Translations under genes and position numbers: made by a program
In this document: piece after piece, positions 53,587 to 62,118 of the stretch
Layout: each line of letters begins with the position of its first letter
Position numbering within the stretch: position 1 is the first letter of the stretch
Assembly: GCF_000011065.1 (NCBI RefSeq)
Contig: NC_004663.1
Location: forward strand, 3,782,001 to 3,846,000
Length of the DNA: 64,000 nt
Reading direction: 5' to 3'
DNA from: Bacteroides thetaiotaomicron VPI-5482
GTDB taxonomy: Bacteria; Bacteroidota; Bacteroidia; Bacteroidales; Bacteroidaceae
The notes under the pieces: model-generated
The model's database searches: none
The model's input: only the letters and a program-made list of their open reading frames with translations
Told to the model about the DNA's origin: nothing

Positions 53587-56061
53587 ATGAAAAGACTATC
53601 CGTAATACTCTTGTCATTTTTACTATATCTTCCGCTGTGCGCACAATTTAAAGGAACCGTCTATGTCGACATCAATCAATCGGGCACATTCGACAAAGGA
53701 GACAAACCGCTGGAGGGAGTGATGGTAACAGACGGAATGAACGTAGTAAAAACAGATAGAAAAGGCCGGTTCTCCTTATCGGGATTCGAGAAAACCCGAT
53801 TTATCAGCATCACTACGCCTGCCGGATTCGAGACACAGCAATTCTACCTCCCTGTCAAGGAGGACAGGAAAAGCTATGATTTTATAGTGACCGAAAGCGA
53901 ACGGACCAAGGGCAGAGAACACTCCTTTATCCATATCACCGACACGGAAGTGACCGGAGGAGTGGGGCGTTGGGTCACCGACCTACAACAATACATAAAG
54001 AACGAACAACCGGCTTTTCTGATTCATACCGGAGACATCTGCTACGAACCGGGACTCACAGTGCACAATCAAATTGTGAATGCACAAACAATGGACTGCC
54101 CCGTCTATTACTGCATAGGCAACCACGACCTGGTGAAAGGCAACTACGGCGAAGAACTTTATGAATCGATTTATGGCCCGACATGGTATTCGTTCGATGT
54201 CGGCAACGTGCATTATGTCGTTACTCCCATCGACCACGGAGACAACCCGACCGATTACACGCAAAGGGATGTATACAACTGGCTGAAGAATGACCTCGCC
54301 CTGATGAAGAAAGATCAGGCGCTTGTTCTTTTTAACCACGACCTGTTTACTCCCGGCGATAACTTCGTATTCAAGGCAGACAAAAAGGATATCCTCGACT
54401 TTCGTACCTTCAACACGAAAGCACAAATTTACGGACATATGCACTACAACTACGTCCGCAATCAGAAAGGCATTTATACCATCTGCACCGGCACACTGGA
54501 CAAAGGAGGCATCGATCACTCCCCTTCTTCATTCAGAGACATAAAGATAGATGCCAACGATCACCTCACAACGCAACTGCGTTATACTTTCATCGAACCG
54601 CAAATCGCTATTGTTTCTCCGATGAAGAATCAAGCAGCCCCCATACATCCGGAAACCGGCTATCAGCTTCCGGTCTCGGTCAACACCTATAACTCACAGG
54701 CAAAAACATCGTCTGTTTCTTATGTGCTGAGCAATCCGGAAGACAACCGGGAAATAGCCAAAGGCAACCTGTCGCCCCTCACCGACTGGAACTGGAGCGG
54801 AAATATTCAAATACCCGCTAACGAAAACGGAAAGAAACTGAACCTGACAGTGACTTCATCCTTCAACGACGGAAAGGAAGCGACTGCCACCAGTCAGTTC
54901 CTTTATCAGAAAGATTTCAAATCGACTGCTATCGCAGGGAAGGACTGGAATACCCTACTTCAGAACGCAAGTCACTCCGGTGGAATAAATGACTCCCAAA
55001 TCAAACTCCCCCTGCAACTACAATGGACAGCGAACACAGGAAGTAACATCTTCATGACCTCCCCCCTCATCGCCGGACAAAGAGTATTCATTGCCACTAC
55101 CGATGATAACACGTCGCTCAACACTTATATCTGTGCATTCGACTTCCATTCCGGCAAACAACTATGGAAGTTCCGCACGGAAAACTCGGTAAAGAATACC
55201 ATTGCCTGCGAAAATGGAATCGTTGTAGCCCAGGATGCCTCCTGCAATCTGTACGCCCTCGACGCAGCATCCGGAAAACCACTGTGGCAACAATACATCA
55301 ACTTAAAGAACTATCCCTATCTGACCGAAGGACTGACAATTGACAAAGGAATCGTCTATGCCGGAATCGGTGCCGGACTTTCAGCCTACGACCTGAAAAC
55401 AGGAAAAGTGATATGGACCAACACGGACTGGAAACAACGGGAAGGCTCGACCACCACGTTAACCATCGCCGGAGACGTACTAATCAGTGGTACCCAATGG
55501 GGAGGACTGTATGGCAACGACATCCGCACTGGCAAACAACTCTGGAAGCTCTCCGACAACGGACTCGGCAACCGAGGTGCTTCTCCGGTCTACAAAGACG
55601 GAAAATTATGGCTCATCTCCTCCAAAAGCTTTTTCCTGATAGAACCTCAAACCGGTAAAGTACTCCAGCAAAAGGAACTGTCCGCCAATCTGGACGTGAC
55701 ATCTACTCCACTCGTAACCGAACAAGAGATTATCTTCGGCAGCGCAGACCGTGGAGTTTTCGCTCTCGACAAACCGACTCTTTTCATCAAATGGAGAGCC
55801 GAGACTTTGCCTTCTCTTGTATACACTGCTCCTTATTCTTCTACGCCGCAGGCGGGAGTAGAAACAAGCCCTGTATCTTCACAAGGAATTGTCTATATCG
55901 GAGCTTCCGACGGGTATTTATACGCCATCGACCAGTCAACAGGGATTATCAAAGACAAGTTGTACTTCGGAGCACCAGTTTTCTCAACGATAGCCGTATC
56001 GGGAAACAGAATGATAGTTTGTGACTTTGCCGGCAATGTTTACTGCTTTGCATCTAACTAA
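53587..56061 (+). CDS. Metallophosphoesterase fused to PQQ-like beta-propeller
   Basis: 824 residues with signal peptide (LSFLLYLPLCAQ). A prealbumin-like N-terminal domain (about 22-95, GTVYVDINQSGTFDKGDKPLEGVMVTDG), calcineurin-like phosphoesterase about 110-320 (HITDTEV, HTGDICY, GNHD, FNHD, YGHMHYNY), a beta-sandwich about 335-440, then a PQQ-type propeller about 465-824 built from repeats such as LWKFRTENSVKNT..., LWQQYI, VIWTNTDWK, LWKLSDNG. The first metal motif has Glu where His is common (DTE for DxH). The propeller may bind the substrate or partner; the fusion is unusual to me. Its nearby symporter and GH130 suggest hydrolysis of a phosphoryl group on the imported glycan. Confidence 0.82.
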   Translation: MKRLSVILLSFLLYLPLCAQFKGTVYVDINQSGTFDKGDKPLEGVMVTDGMNVVKTDRKGRFSLSGFEKTRFISITTPAGFETQQFYLPVKEDRKSYDFIVTESERTKGREHSFIHITDTEVTGGVGRWVTDLQQYIKNEQPAFLIHTGDICYEPGLTVHNQIVNAQTMDCPVYYCIGNHDLVKGNYGEELYESIYGPTWYSFDVGNVHYVVTPIDHGDNPTDYTQRDVYNWLKNDLALMKKDQALVLFNHDLFTPGDNFVFKADKKDILDFRTFNTKAQIYGHMHYNYVRNQKGIYTICTGTLDKGGIDHSPSSFRDIKIDANDHLTTQLRYTFIEPQIAIVSPMKNQAAPIHPETGYQLPVSVNTYNSQAKTSSVSYVLSNPEDNREIAKGNLSPLTDWNWSGNIQIPANENGKKLNLTVTSSFNDGKEATATSQFLYQKDFKSTAIAGKDWNTLLQNASHSGGINDSQIKLPLQLQWTANTGSNIFMTSPLIAGQRVFIATTDDNTSLNTYICAFDFHSGKQLWKFRTENSVKNTIACENGIVVAQDASCNLYALDAASGKPLWQQYINLKNYPYLTEGLTIDKGIVYAGIGAGLSAYDLKTGKVIWTNTDWKQREGSTTTLTIAGDVLISGTQWGGLYGNDIRTGKQLWKLSDNGLGNRGASPVYKDGKLWLISSKSFFLIEPQTGKVLQQKELSANLDVTSTPLVTEQEIIFGSADRGVFALDKPTLFIKWRAETLPSLVYTAPYSSTPQAGVETSPVSSQGIVYIGASDGYLYAIDQSTGIIKDKLYFGAPVFSTIAVSGNRMIVCDFAGNVYCFASN

Positions 56062-56074
56062 ATTTGCCGGCCTC

Positions 56075-56701
56075 TCACTCTTCCTTATCATAATGAACGA
56101 AACCAATCGGTTTACGTTTCTTATGCTGGGGTACTTGTTTCTGTTTATCAGCCAATTGCGATAAAGCTAAATAGATGCCGTCCAATTCTTTGCGGGTATC
56201 TTCGCTAAGGTCGTTGATTGCCTCCAATGTTTCCTCACCTATCTGATTGATCATTGCGAAAGCTTTGCAACCTTGATTCTCCAACTCTTGTATGCGCTGT
56301 TTCAGCTCTTCTATTTCTTCATTCTTGGCTTCACTAGCCAATACATATTGGCGGATACTGACAAAAGCACGCATAATATTGATATTTACCCTAATGGCTA
56401 CTTCCGAATGCAGGACACTTGAAAGCATGGCTACACCCTGTTCGGTAAAAGCAAACGGCTTGTAAGCACTGAAGTTATACTGGGGTGTCCCATTTTGGGA
56501 TACCCTACTGGATAACAAAGAGTTAGCCTCTTCTGTCGAGAGTTCAAACATAAAGTCAATAGGAAAACGGTCAATGTTACGTCTTACGGCACGCTTTAAC
56601 AAGCGGGTTTCTGTTGCATACAATTCCGCCAAATCGAAATCGAGCATCACCTTCTGCCCTCTGATCTCATATATTTTATTCTGAATAATCTGCAGTTCCA
56701 T
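56075..56701 (-). CDS. ORF6N-domain DNA-binding protein
   Basis: 208 residues from the ATG at 56701 (MELQIIQNKIYEIRGQKVMLDFDLAELYATETRLLKRAV...). The ORF6N domain (about 5-90, with NIDRFPIDFMFELSTEEAN and FAFTEQGVAMLSSVL) is typical of phage antirepressor-like proteins. It is followed by a long helix/coiled coil (SEAKNEEIEELKQRIQELE, about 120-140). Convergent with the phosphoesterase gene, 13 bp apart. A lone domesticated phage-type regulator is plausible. Confidence 0.85.
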   Translation of the reverse strand: MELQIIQNKIYEIRGQKVMLDFDLAELYATETRLLKRAVRRNIDRFPIDFMFELSTEEANSLLSSRVSQNGTPQYNFSAYKPFAFTEQGVAMLSSVLHSEVAIRVNINIMRAFVSIRQYVLASEAKNEEIEELKQRIQELENQGCKAFAMINQIGEETLEAINDLSEDTRKELDGIYLALSQLADKQKQVPQHKKRKPIGFVHYDKEE

Positions 56702-56722
56702 TTGTGTTATAGTTATTTCTGA

Positions 56723-56848
56723 CAAAGGTACTCCAAATATCAGTCCAAGCAACGATTCACTACCTTTTTATTTTCCGGAATCGGGCCTCCCCCTGTACAG
56801 TTTTTCCCACCCGTAGCGTTGTAATTTAAAGATTATCACGTATCTTTG
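56723..56848. promoter_or_regulatory. Divergent promoters: ORF6N gene and GNAT-like gene
   Basis: Minus strand: GTTG (56753-56750), 19 bp, TACCTTTG (56730-56723) before the ORF6N gene. Plus strand: GTTG (56818-56821), 19 bp, TATCTTTG (56841-56848) before the GNAT-like gene. Confidence 0.62.
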
Positions 56849-56871
56849 CCCCTCAATCATAAATACGAGAT

Positions 56872-58008
56872 ATGGCTATTACAATCAAGAAAGTCTCTAC
56901 AAAGAGAGAACTTAAGAAGTTTATTCGCTTTAATTACAGGATGTATAAGGGCAATCCATATTCCGTGCCCGACCTTTACGACGATATGCTCAACACATTC
57001 AACAAAAAGAAGAATGCGGCATTCGAGTTCTGTGAAGCAGATTACTTCCTGGCATACCGGGACGACAAAATCGTAGGTCGTGTGGCCGCTATCATCAATA
57101 ACCGCGCCAACGAAAAGTGGGAATGCAAGAACGTCCGTTTCGGATGGATAGATTTCATTGATGACCCCGAAGTATCATCCGCACTCATCAAGACCGTCGA
57201 AGACTGGGGAAAAGAGCGCGGCATGACCCACATCACAGGTCCTCTGGGATTCACCGATTTCGATGCGGAAGGAATGCTGATCGAAGGATTCGACCAACTC
57301 AGCACAATGGCTACTATCTACAACCACCCGTACTACCCCGTACACATGGAGAGACTCGGTTTCGAGAAAGACGCCGACTGGGTGGAATACAAAATCTACA
57401 TCCCCGATGCCATCCCCGACAAGCACAAGCGTATCTCCGAACTGATTCAACGAAAATACAACCTGAAGATAAAGAAATACACCTCCGGAAGAAAAATAGC
57501 CAAAGACTACGGACAGGAAATCTTCGAACTGATGAACGAAGCATACAGCCCGCTCTACGGCTACTCCCCGCTGACGCAACGGCAAATCAACCAGTACGTA
57601 AAGATGTATCTCCCGATTCTCGACTTACGGATGGTTACCCTCATTACCGACGCCGACGACAAGCTGGTATGCGTAGGCATCTCCATGCCGTCTCTTGCCG
57701 AGGCCCTGCAAAAGTCACACGGCCGTCTGCTCCCTCTAGGATGGTTCTATCTGCTGAAAGCACTGTTCATGAAACGCCGTGCCAAAATGCTTGACCTGCT
57801 GCTTGTAGCAGTCAAACCGGAGTACCAGAATAAAGGTGTTAACGCTTTGTTATTTTCCGATTTAATTCCGGTTTATCAAAAATTAGGTTTTATCTTTGCG
57901 GAAAGCAACCCCGAACTGGAACTGAACGGAAAAGTCCAGGCACAATGGGATTACTTTGAGACTAAGCAACATAAGCGCCGCCGTGCGTTCACCAAAGAGA
58001 TTAAATAA
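56872..58008 (+). CDS. GNAT-like N-acetyltransferase
   Basis: 378 residues, cytoplasmic. The N-terminus (KVSTKRELKKFIRFNYRMYKGNPYSVPDLYDDM) and the C-terminal LLVAVKPEYQNKGVNALLFSDLIPVYQKLGF (acetyl-CoA-binding loop region) match the large GNAT-like proteins found in Bacteroidetes. The substrate is unknown. Starts a run of core genes with parE and coaD; 5 bp gap to parE. Confidence 0.72.
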   Translation: MAITIKKVSTKRELKKFIRFNYRMYKGNPYSVPDLYDDMLNTFNKKKNAAFEFCEADYFLAYRDDKIVGRVAAIINNRANEKWECKNVRFGWIDFIDDPEVSSALIKTVEDWGKERGMTHITGPLGFTDFDAEGMLIEGFDQLSTMATIYNHPYYPVHMERLGFEKDADWVEYKIYIPDAIPDKHKRISELIQRKYNLKIKKYTSGRKIAKDYGQEIFELMNEAYSPLYGYSPLTQRQINQYVKMYLPILDLRMVTLITDADDKLVCVGISMPSLAEALQKSHGRLLPLGWFYLLKALFMKRRAKMLDLLLVAVKPEYQNKGVNALLFSDLIPVYQKLGFIFAESNPELELNGKVQAQWDYFETKQHKRRRAFTKEIK

Positions 58009-58013
58009 CAGCT

Positions 58014-59891
58014 ATGGAAGAGAACGAATTGATATCTGTAGACAACAACAATGCAGTAGAGTACACTGACGACAACATCCGCCACCTGAGCGACATGGAA
58101 CATGTGCGCACACGCCCCGGTATGTACATCGGTAGGCTGGGCGATGGCGCGCACGCCGAAGACGGAATCTATGTCCTCCTCAAAGAAGTCATTGACAACA
58201 GTATCGACGAGTTCAAAATGCAAGCCGGTAAGAAAATCGAAATTACCGTTGAAGAGAACCTCCGCGTCAGCGTACGCGACTACGGACGAGGCATCCCGCA
58301 GGGAAAGCTGGTAGAAGCCGTAAGCGTACTGAACACGGGTGGTAAATACGACAGCAAGGCATTTAAGAAAAGCGTCGGACTGAACGGTGTCGGTGTGAAA
58401 GCCGTCAACGCATTGAGCTCTCGTTTTGAAGTACGCAGTTACCGTGACGGTAAAGTGCGTATCGCCACATTCTCCAAAGGAAACCTGCAGACCGACGTGA
58501 CGCAGGACACCGAAGAGGACAACGGAACCTTTATCTTCTTCGAACCGGACAATACGCTGTTCGTCAACTACTGCTTCAAGCCCGAATTTATCGAGACCAT
58601 GTTGCGTAACTATACGTACCTCAACACGGGACTCGCCATCATTTACAACGGTCACCGCATCCTGTCGCGCAACGGTCTGGTAGACCTGCTGAACGACAAC
58701 ATGACGGCAACCGGCCTCTATCCCATCGTCCACCTGAAAGGAGAAGACATCGAAATCGCCTTCACTCACACCGGACAGTACGGAGAAGAGTATTACTCCT
58801 TCGTCAACGGTCAGCACACCACACAGGGGGGTACCCATCAGAGTGCTTTCAAAGAACATATCGCCCGTACCATCAAAGAGTTCTTCAACAAGAACATGGA
58901 CTATACCGACATCCGTAACGGACTGGTTGCCGCCATCGCCGTCAATGTGGAAGAGCCGATCTTCGAAAGCCAGACCAAAACGAAACTGGGATCTACCAAC
59001 ATGACTCCCGGCGGCGTGACAGTCAACAAATACGTAGGCGACTTCATCAAGTTGGAAGTAGACAACTTCCTGCACAAAAACGCGGACGTAGCGGAAGTAA
59101 TGCAGCAAAAGATACAGGAATCGGAAAAGGAACGGAAAGCCATCGCAGGCGTCACGAAGCTGGCACGCGAACGTGCCAAGAAGGCCAACCTGCACAACCG
59201 CAAGTTGCGCGACTGCCGCATCCACCTCAACGACCCGAAAGGGAAAGGAATGGAAGAAGACTCCTGCATCTTCATCACCGAGGGAGACTCGGCGAGCGGT
59301 TCCATCACCAAAAGCCGTGACGTAAACACTCAGGCAGTATTCAGCCTTCGCGGTAAACCGCTGAACTCGTTCGGACTGACGAAAAAGGTAGTCTACGAAA
59401 ACGAAGAGTTCAACCTGCTGCAAGCTGCGTTAAATATAGAAGACGGCATAGAAGGACTCCGTTACAACAAAGTGATCGTTGCCACCGATGCCGATGTGGA
59501 CGGTATGCACATCCGTCTGCTGCTCATCACGTTCTTCCTGCAATTCTTCCCCGACCTCATCAAGAAAGGTCACGTATATATTCTGCAAACGCCGTTATTC
59601 CGCGTGCGCAACAAGAAGAAAACGGTGTACTGCTACAGCGAGGACGAACGGGTGAACGCCATCAACGAACTAAGCCCCAACCCGGAAATCACCCGATTCA
59701 AGGGACTGGGAGAAATATCACCGGACGAATTCAAGCACTTTATCGGCAAGGATATGCGCCTGGAACAAGTGACATTGCGTAAGACAGATGCCGTAAAAGA
59801 ACTGCTGGAGTTCTACATGGGCAAGAATACAATGGAACGACAGAACTTTATTATAGACAATCTGGTTATAGAAGAAGACTTGGCATCATGA
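58014..59891 (+). CDS. parE: DNA topoisomerase IV subunit B
   Basis: 625 residues. GHKL ATPase: VIDNSIDEFKMQAGKKIEITV, DYGRGIP, GGKYDSKAFKKSVGLNGVGVKAVNALS. TOPRIM: FITEGDSASGSITKSRDVNTQAVFSLRGKPLN and ATDADVDGMHIRLLL. C-terminal RFKGLGEISPDEFKHFIG. The length and lack of a long insert favour ParE over GyrB, but without a neighbouring parC or a comparison this is not certain. Overlaps coaD by 4 bp. Confidence 0.88.
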   Translation: MEENELISVDNNNAVEYTDDNIRHLSDMEHVRTRPGMYIGRLGDGAHAEDGIYVLLKEVIDNSIDEFKMQAGKKIEITVEENLRVSVRDYGRGIPQGKLVEAVSVLNTGGKYDSKAFKKSVGLNGVGVKAVNALSSRFEVRSYRDGKVRIATFSKGNLQTDVTQDTEEDNGTFIFFEPDNTLFVNYCFKPEFIETMLRNYTYLNTGLAIIYNGHRILSRNGLVDLLNDNMTATGLYPIVHLKGEDIEIAFTHTGQYGEEYYSFVNGQHTTQGGTHQSAFKEHIARTIKEFFNKNMDYTDIRNGLVAAIAVNVEEPIFESQTKTKLGSTNMTPGGVTVNKYVGDFIKLEVDNFLHKNADVAEVMQQKIQESEKERKAIAGVTKLARERAKKANLHNRKLRDCRIHLNDPKGKGMEEDSCIFITEGDSASGSITKSRDVNTQAVFSLRGKPLNSFGLTKKVVYENEEFNLLQAALNIEDGIEGLRYNKVIVATDADVDGMHIRLLLITFFLQFFPDLIKKGHVYILQTPLFRVRNKKKTVYCYSEDERVNAINELSPNPEITRFKGLGEISPDEFKHFIGKDMRLEQVTLRKTDAVKELLEFYMGKNTMERQNFIIDNLVIEEDLAS

Positions 59892-60343
59892 GAAAAGCAA
59901 TATTTCCGGGTACATTCGACCCCTTCACCATCGGTCATTATTCGGTAGTGGAACGTGCACTCACCTTTATGGACGAGATAATCATCGGGATCGGTATCAA
60001 CGAAAACAAGAATACCTATTTCCCCATCGAGAAAAGAGAAGAAATGATCCGGAATCTCTACAAGGACAATCCCCGCATCAAAGTGATGTCTTACGACTGT
60101 CTGACGATAGACTTTGCCCAACAGGTAGAAGCACAATTCATCGTTCGCGGCATCCGCACGGTCAAGGATTTCGAGTACGAGGAAACGATTGCCGACATTA
60201 ACCGCAAACTGGCGGGCATCGAAACCATCCTGCTCTTCACAGAACCGGAACTGACCTGCGTCAGCTCAACGATTGTACGCGAGCTGCTGACTTACAACAA
60301 AGATATCAGCCAGTTTATCCCCGAAGGAATGGAGATAAATTGA
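59888..60343 (+). CDS. coaD: Phosphopantetheine adenylyltransferase
   Basis: 151 residues, the usual length for CoaD. Nucleotidyltransferase motif FPGTFDPFTIGH and ...QFIVRGIRTVKDFEYEETIADINRKL are diagnostic. Converts 4'-phosphopantetheine and ATP to dephospho-CoA in CoA synthesis. ATGA overlap with parE implies translational coupling. Confidence 0.95.
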   Translation: MRKAIFPGTFDPFTIGHYSVVERALTFMDEIIIGIGINENKNTYFPIEKREEMIRNLYKDNPRIKVMSYDCLTIDFAQQVEAQFIVRGIRTVKDFEYEETIADINRKLAGIETILLFTEPELTCVSSTIVRELLTYNKDISQFIPEGMEIN

Positions 60344-60344
60344 A

Positions 60345-60387
60345 AGTCGGTAGTATCTCTATTGAGGCTGACTTTAAAGTCAGCCTC
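60345..60387. repeat. Third partial copy of dispersed repeat and palindrome
   Basis: AGTCGGTAGTATCT (60345-60358) repeats the end of the 5.5-kb element. It is followed by GAGGCTGACTTT and its complement (60364-60387), a perfect palindrome that could terminate coaD transcription. Confidence 0.65.
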
Positions 60388-60448
60388 AGGGGAATGAAGA
60401 TAGTTTGGATAACGCAAAGGTAACTTGCGAAACTTGAAATAATAATTA

Positions 60449-62038
60449 ATGATGATGAAGAAGATTAAAGTATACGCCCTCCTGGTTTGTCTGTTGGCAA
60501 CGTCTGCTGCACAGGCCCAAAGTTTCGGCTCTGCCGCCATGCGCAAACTCCAAATGGCGGAATTCGCAATTTCCAACTTCTACGTAGACAAAGTAGATGA
60601 AGACAAACTGGTAGAAGAAGCTATCATCAAGATGCTGGCACAGCTCGACCCGCACTCCACTTACTCGGATGCCGAAGAAGTGAAGAAGATGAACGAACCG
60701 CTTCAAGGCAACTTCGAAGGCATCGGCGTACAGTTCCAGATGATCGAGGACACCCTGCTCGTCGTACAACCCGTCAGCAACGGCCCCTCCGAGAAAGTGG
60801 GCATCCTTGCCGGCGACCGCATCATTGCCGTCAACGACTCCGCCATCGCAGGAGTAAAAATGAGCACGGAAGATATCATGAAGCGCCTGCGTGGCCCGAA
60901 AGGTTCGAAAGTCAACCTGACCATCGTCCGCCGTGGAGTACAAGACCCGCTCGTGTTCACCGTGAAAAGAGATAAGATACCTATCCTGAGTCTCGACGCT
61001 TCCTACATGATTCAGCCAAAGATCGGATACATCCGCATCAACCGCTTTGGCGCAACCACCGCCGAAGAATTTAAGAAAGCAATGAAAGACCTGCAAAAGC
61101 AAGGCATGAAAGACCTCATCCTCGACCTGCAAGGCAACGGCGGAGGATATCTGAACGCCGCCATCGACCTTGCCAACGAATTCCTCGGACAGAAGGAACT
61201 GATTGTTTACACCGAAGGCCGGACCGCACAGCGCAGCGAGTTCTTCGCCAAAGGAAACGGAGAGTTCCGTGACGGCCGCCTCATCGTACTGGTAGACGAA
61301 TACACCGCTTCCGCCAGCGAAATCGTGAGCGGCGCAGTGCAGGATTGGGACAGAGGTATCATCGTAGGCCGACGTTCTTTCGGCAAAGGACTGGTGCAAC
61401 GTCCTATCGACCTGCCGGACGGCTCCATGATCCGACTGACCATTGCACGGTACTACACCCCTGCCGGTCGTTGCATCCAAAAGCCTTATGACAGCTCGAC
61501 CGATTACAATAAAGACCTGATAGACCGCTTCAACCACGGAGAACTGATGAATGCCGACAGCATCCACTTCCCCGACTCATTGAAAGTGCAGACCAAGAAA
61601 CTGAAACGTACCGTCTACGGCGGAGGTGGCATCATGCCGGACTACTTCGTTCCGATTGATACGACACTCTACACGGACTATCACCGGAAACTGGTCGGCA
61701 AAGGAGTCATCATCAAATTCACAATGAAATTCATCGAAGACCACCGCAAGGAACTGGCCGATAAATATAAGAAGTTCGACAGCTTCAACGAAAAGTTTGT
61801 TATTGACGACGATATGCTCGCCACCCTCCGCGAAATGGGTGAGAAAGAAGGGGTGAAGTTTAACGAAGAGCAGTATCAGAAGGCACTTCCGCTGATCAAG
61901 ACACAGCTCAAAGCACTGATAGCCCGTGACCTCTGGGATATGAACGAATATTTCCGCGTCATGAATACAACGAACGAAAGCGTGCAGAAAGCATTGGAAA
62001 TCTTCCGTTCGGGAGAGTATCAGAAGAAGTTGAAATAA
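60449..62038 (+). CDS. S41 (C-terminal processing) peptidase
   Basis: 529 residues with a signal peptide (LLVCLLATSAAQA). PDZ domain about 85-170 (QPVSNGPSEKVGILAGDRIIAVND), S41 core with the Ser/Lys dyad: the YTASASEI segment at S288/S290 and K313 in RRSFGKGLVQ. Periplasmic processing protease of the CtpA type, acting in envelope protein maturation and turnover. Confidence 0.93.
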   Translation: MMMKKIKVYALLVCLLATSAAQAQSFGSAAMRKLQMAEFAISNFYVDKVDEDKLVEEAIIKMLAQLDPHSTYSDAEEVKKMNEPLQGNFEGIGVQFQMIEDTLLVVQPVSNGPSEKVGILAGDRIIAVNDSAIAGVKMSTEDIMKRLRGPKGSKVNLTIVRRGVQDPLVFTVKRDKIPILSLDASYMIQPKIGYIRINRFGATTAEEFKKAMKDLQKQGMKDLILDLQGNGGGYLNAAIDLANEFLGQKELIVYTEGRTAQRSEFFAKGNGEFRDGRLIVLVDEYTASASEIVSGAVQDWDRGIIVGRRSFGKGLVQRPIDLPDGSMIRLTIARYYTPAGRCIQKPYDSSTDYNKDLIDRFNHGELMNADSIHFPDSLKVQTKKLKRTVYGGGGIMPDYFVPIDTTLYTDYHRKLVGKGVIIKFTMKFIEDHRKELADKYKKFDSFNEKFVIDDDMLATLREMGEKEGVKFNEEQYQKALPLIKTQLKALIARDLWDMNEYFRVMNTTNESVQKALEIFRSGEYQKKLK

Positions 62039-62118
62039 ACATCGAAAAATAAAACGGATAAACCGTACCCGATCAGACACCTTGGTTGTAGTATAAGTAA
62101 AATCATTAAAACAGAAGT

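Noticed and set aside
57951..59423. 490-codon open frame on the minus strand
   Set aside because: Antisense shadow of parE; low-complexity Val/Phe-rich translation and no domain.
60446..61567. 373-codon open frame on the minus strand
   Set aside because: Antisense shadow of the S41 protease gene, which has clear catalytic motifs.
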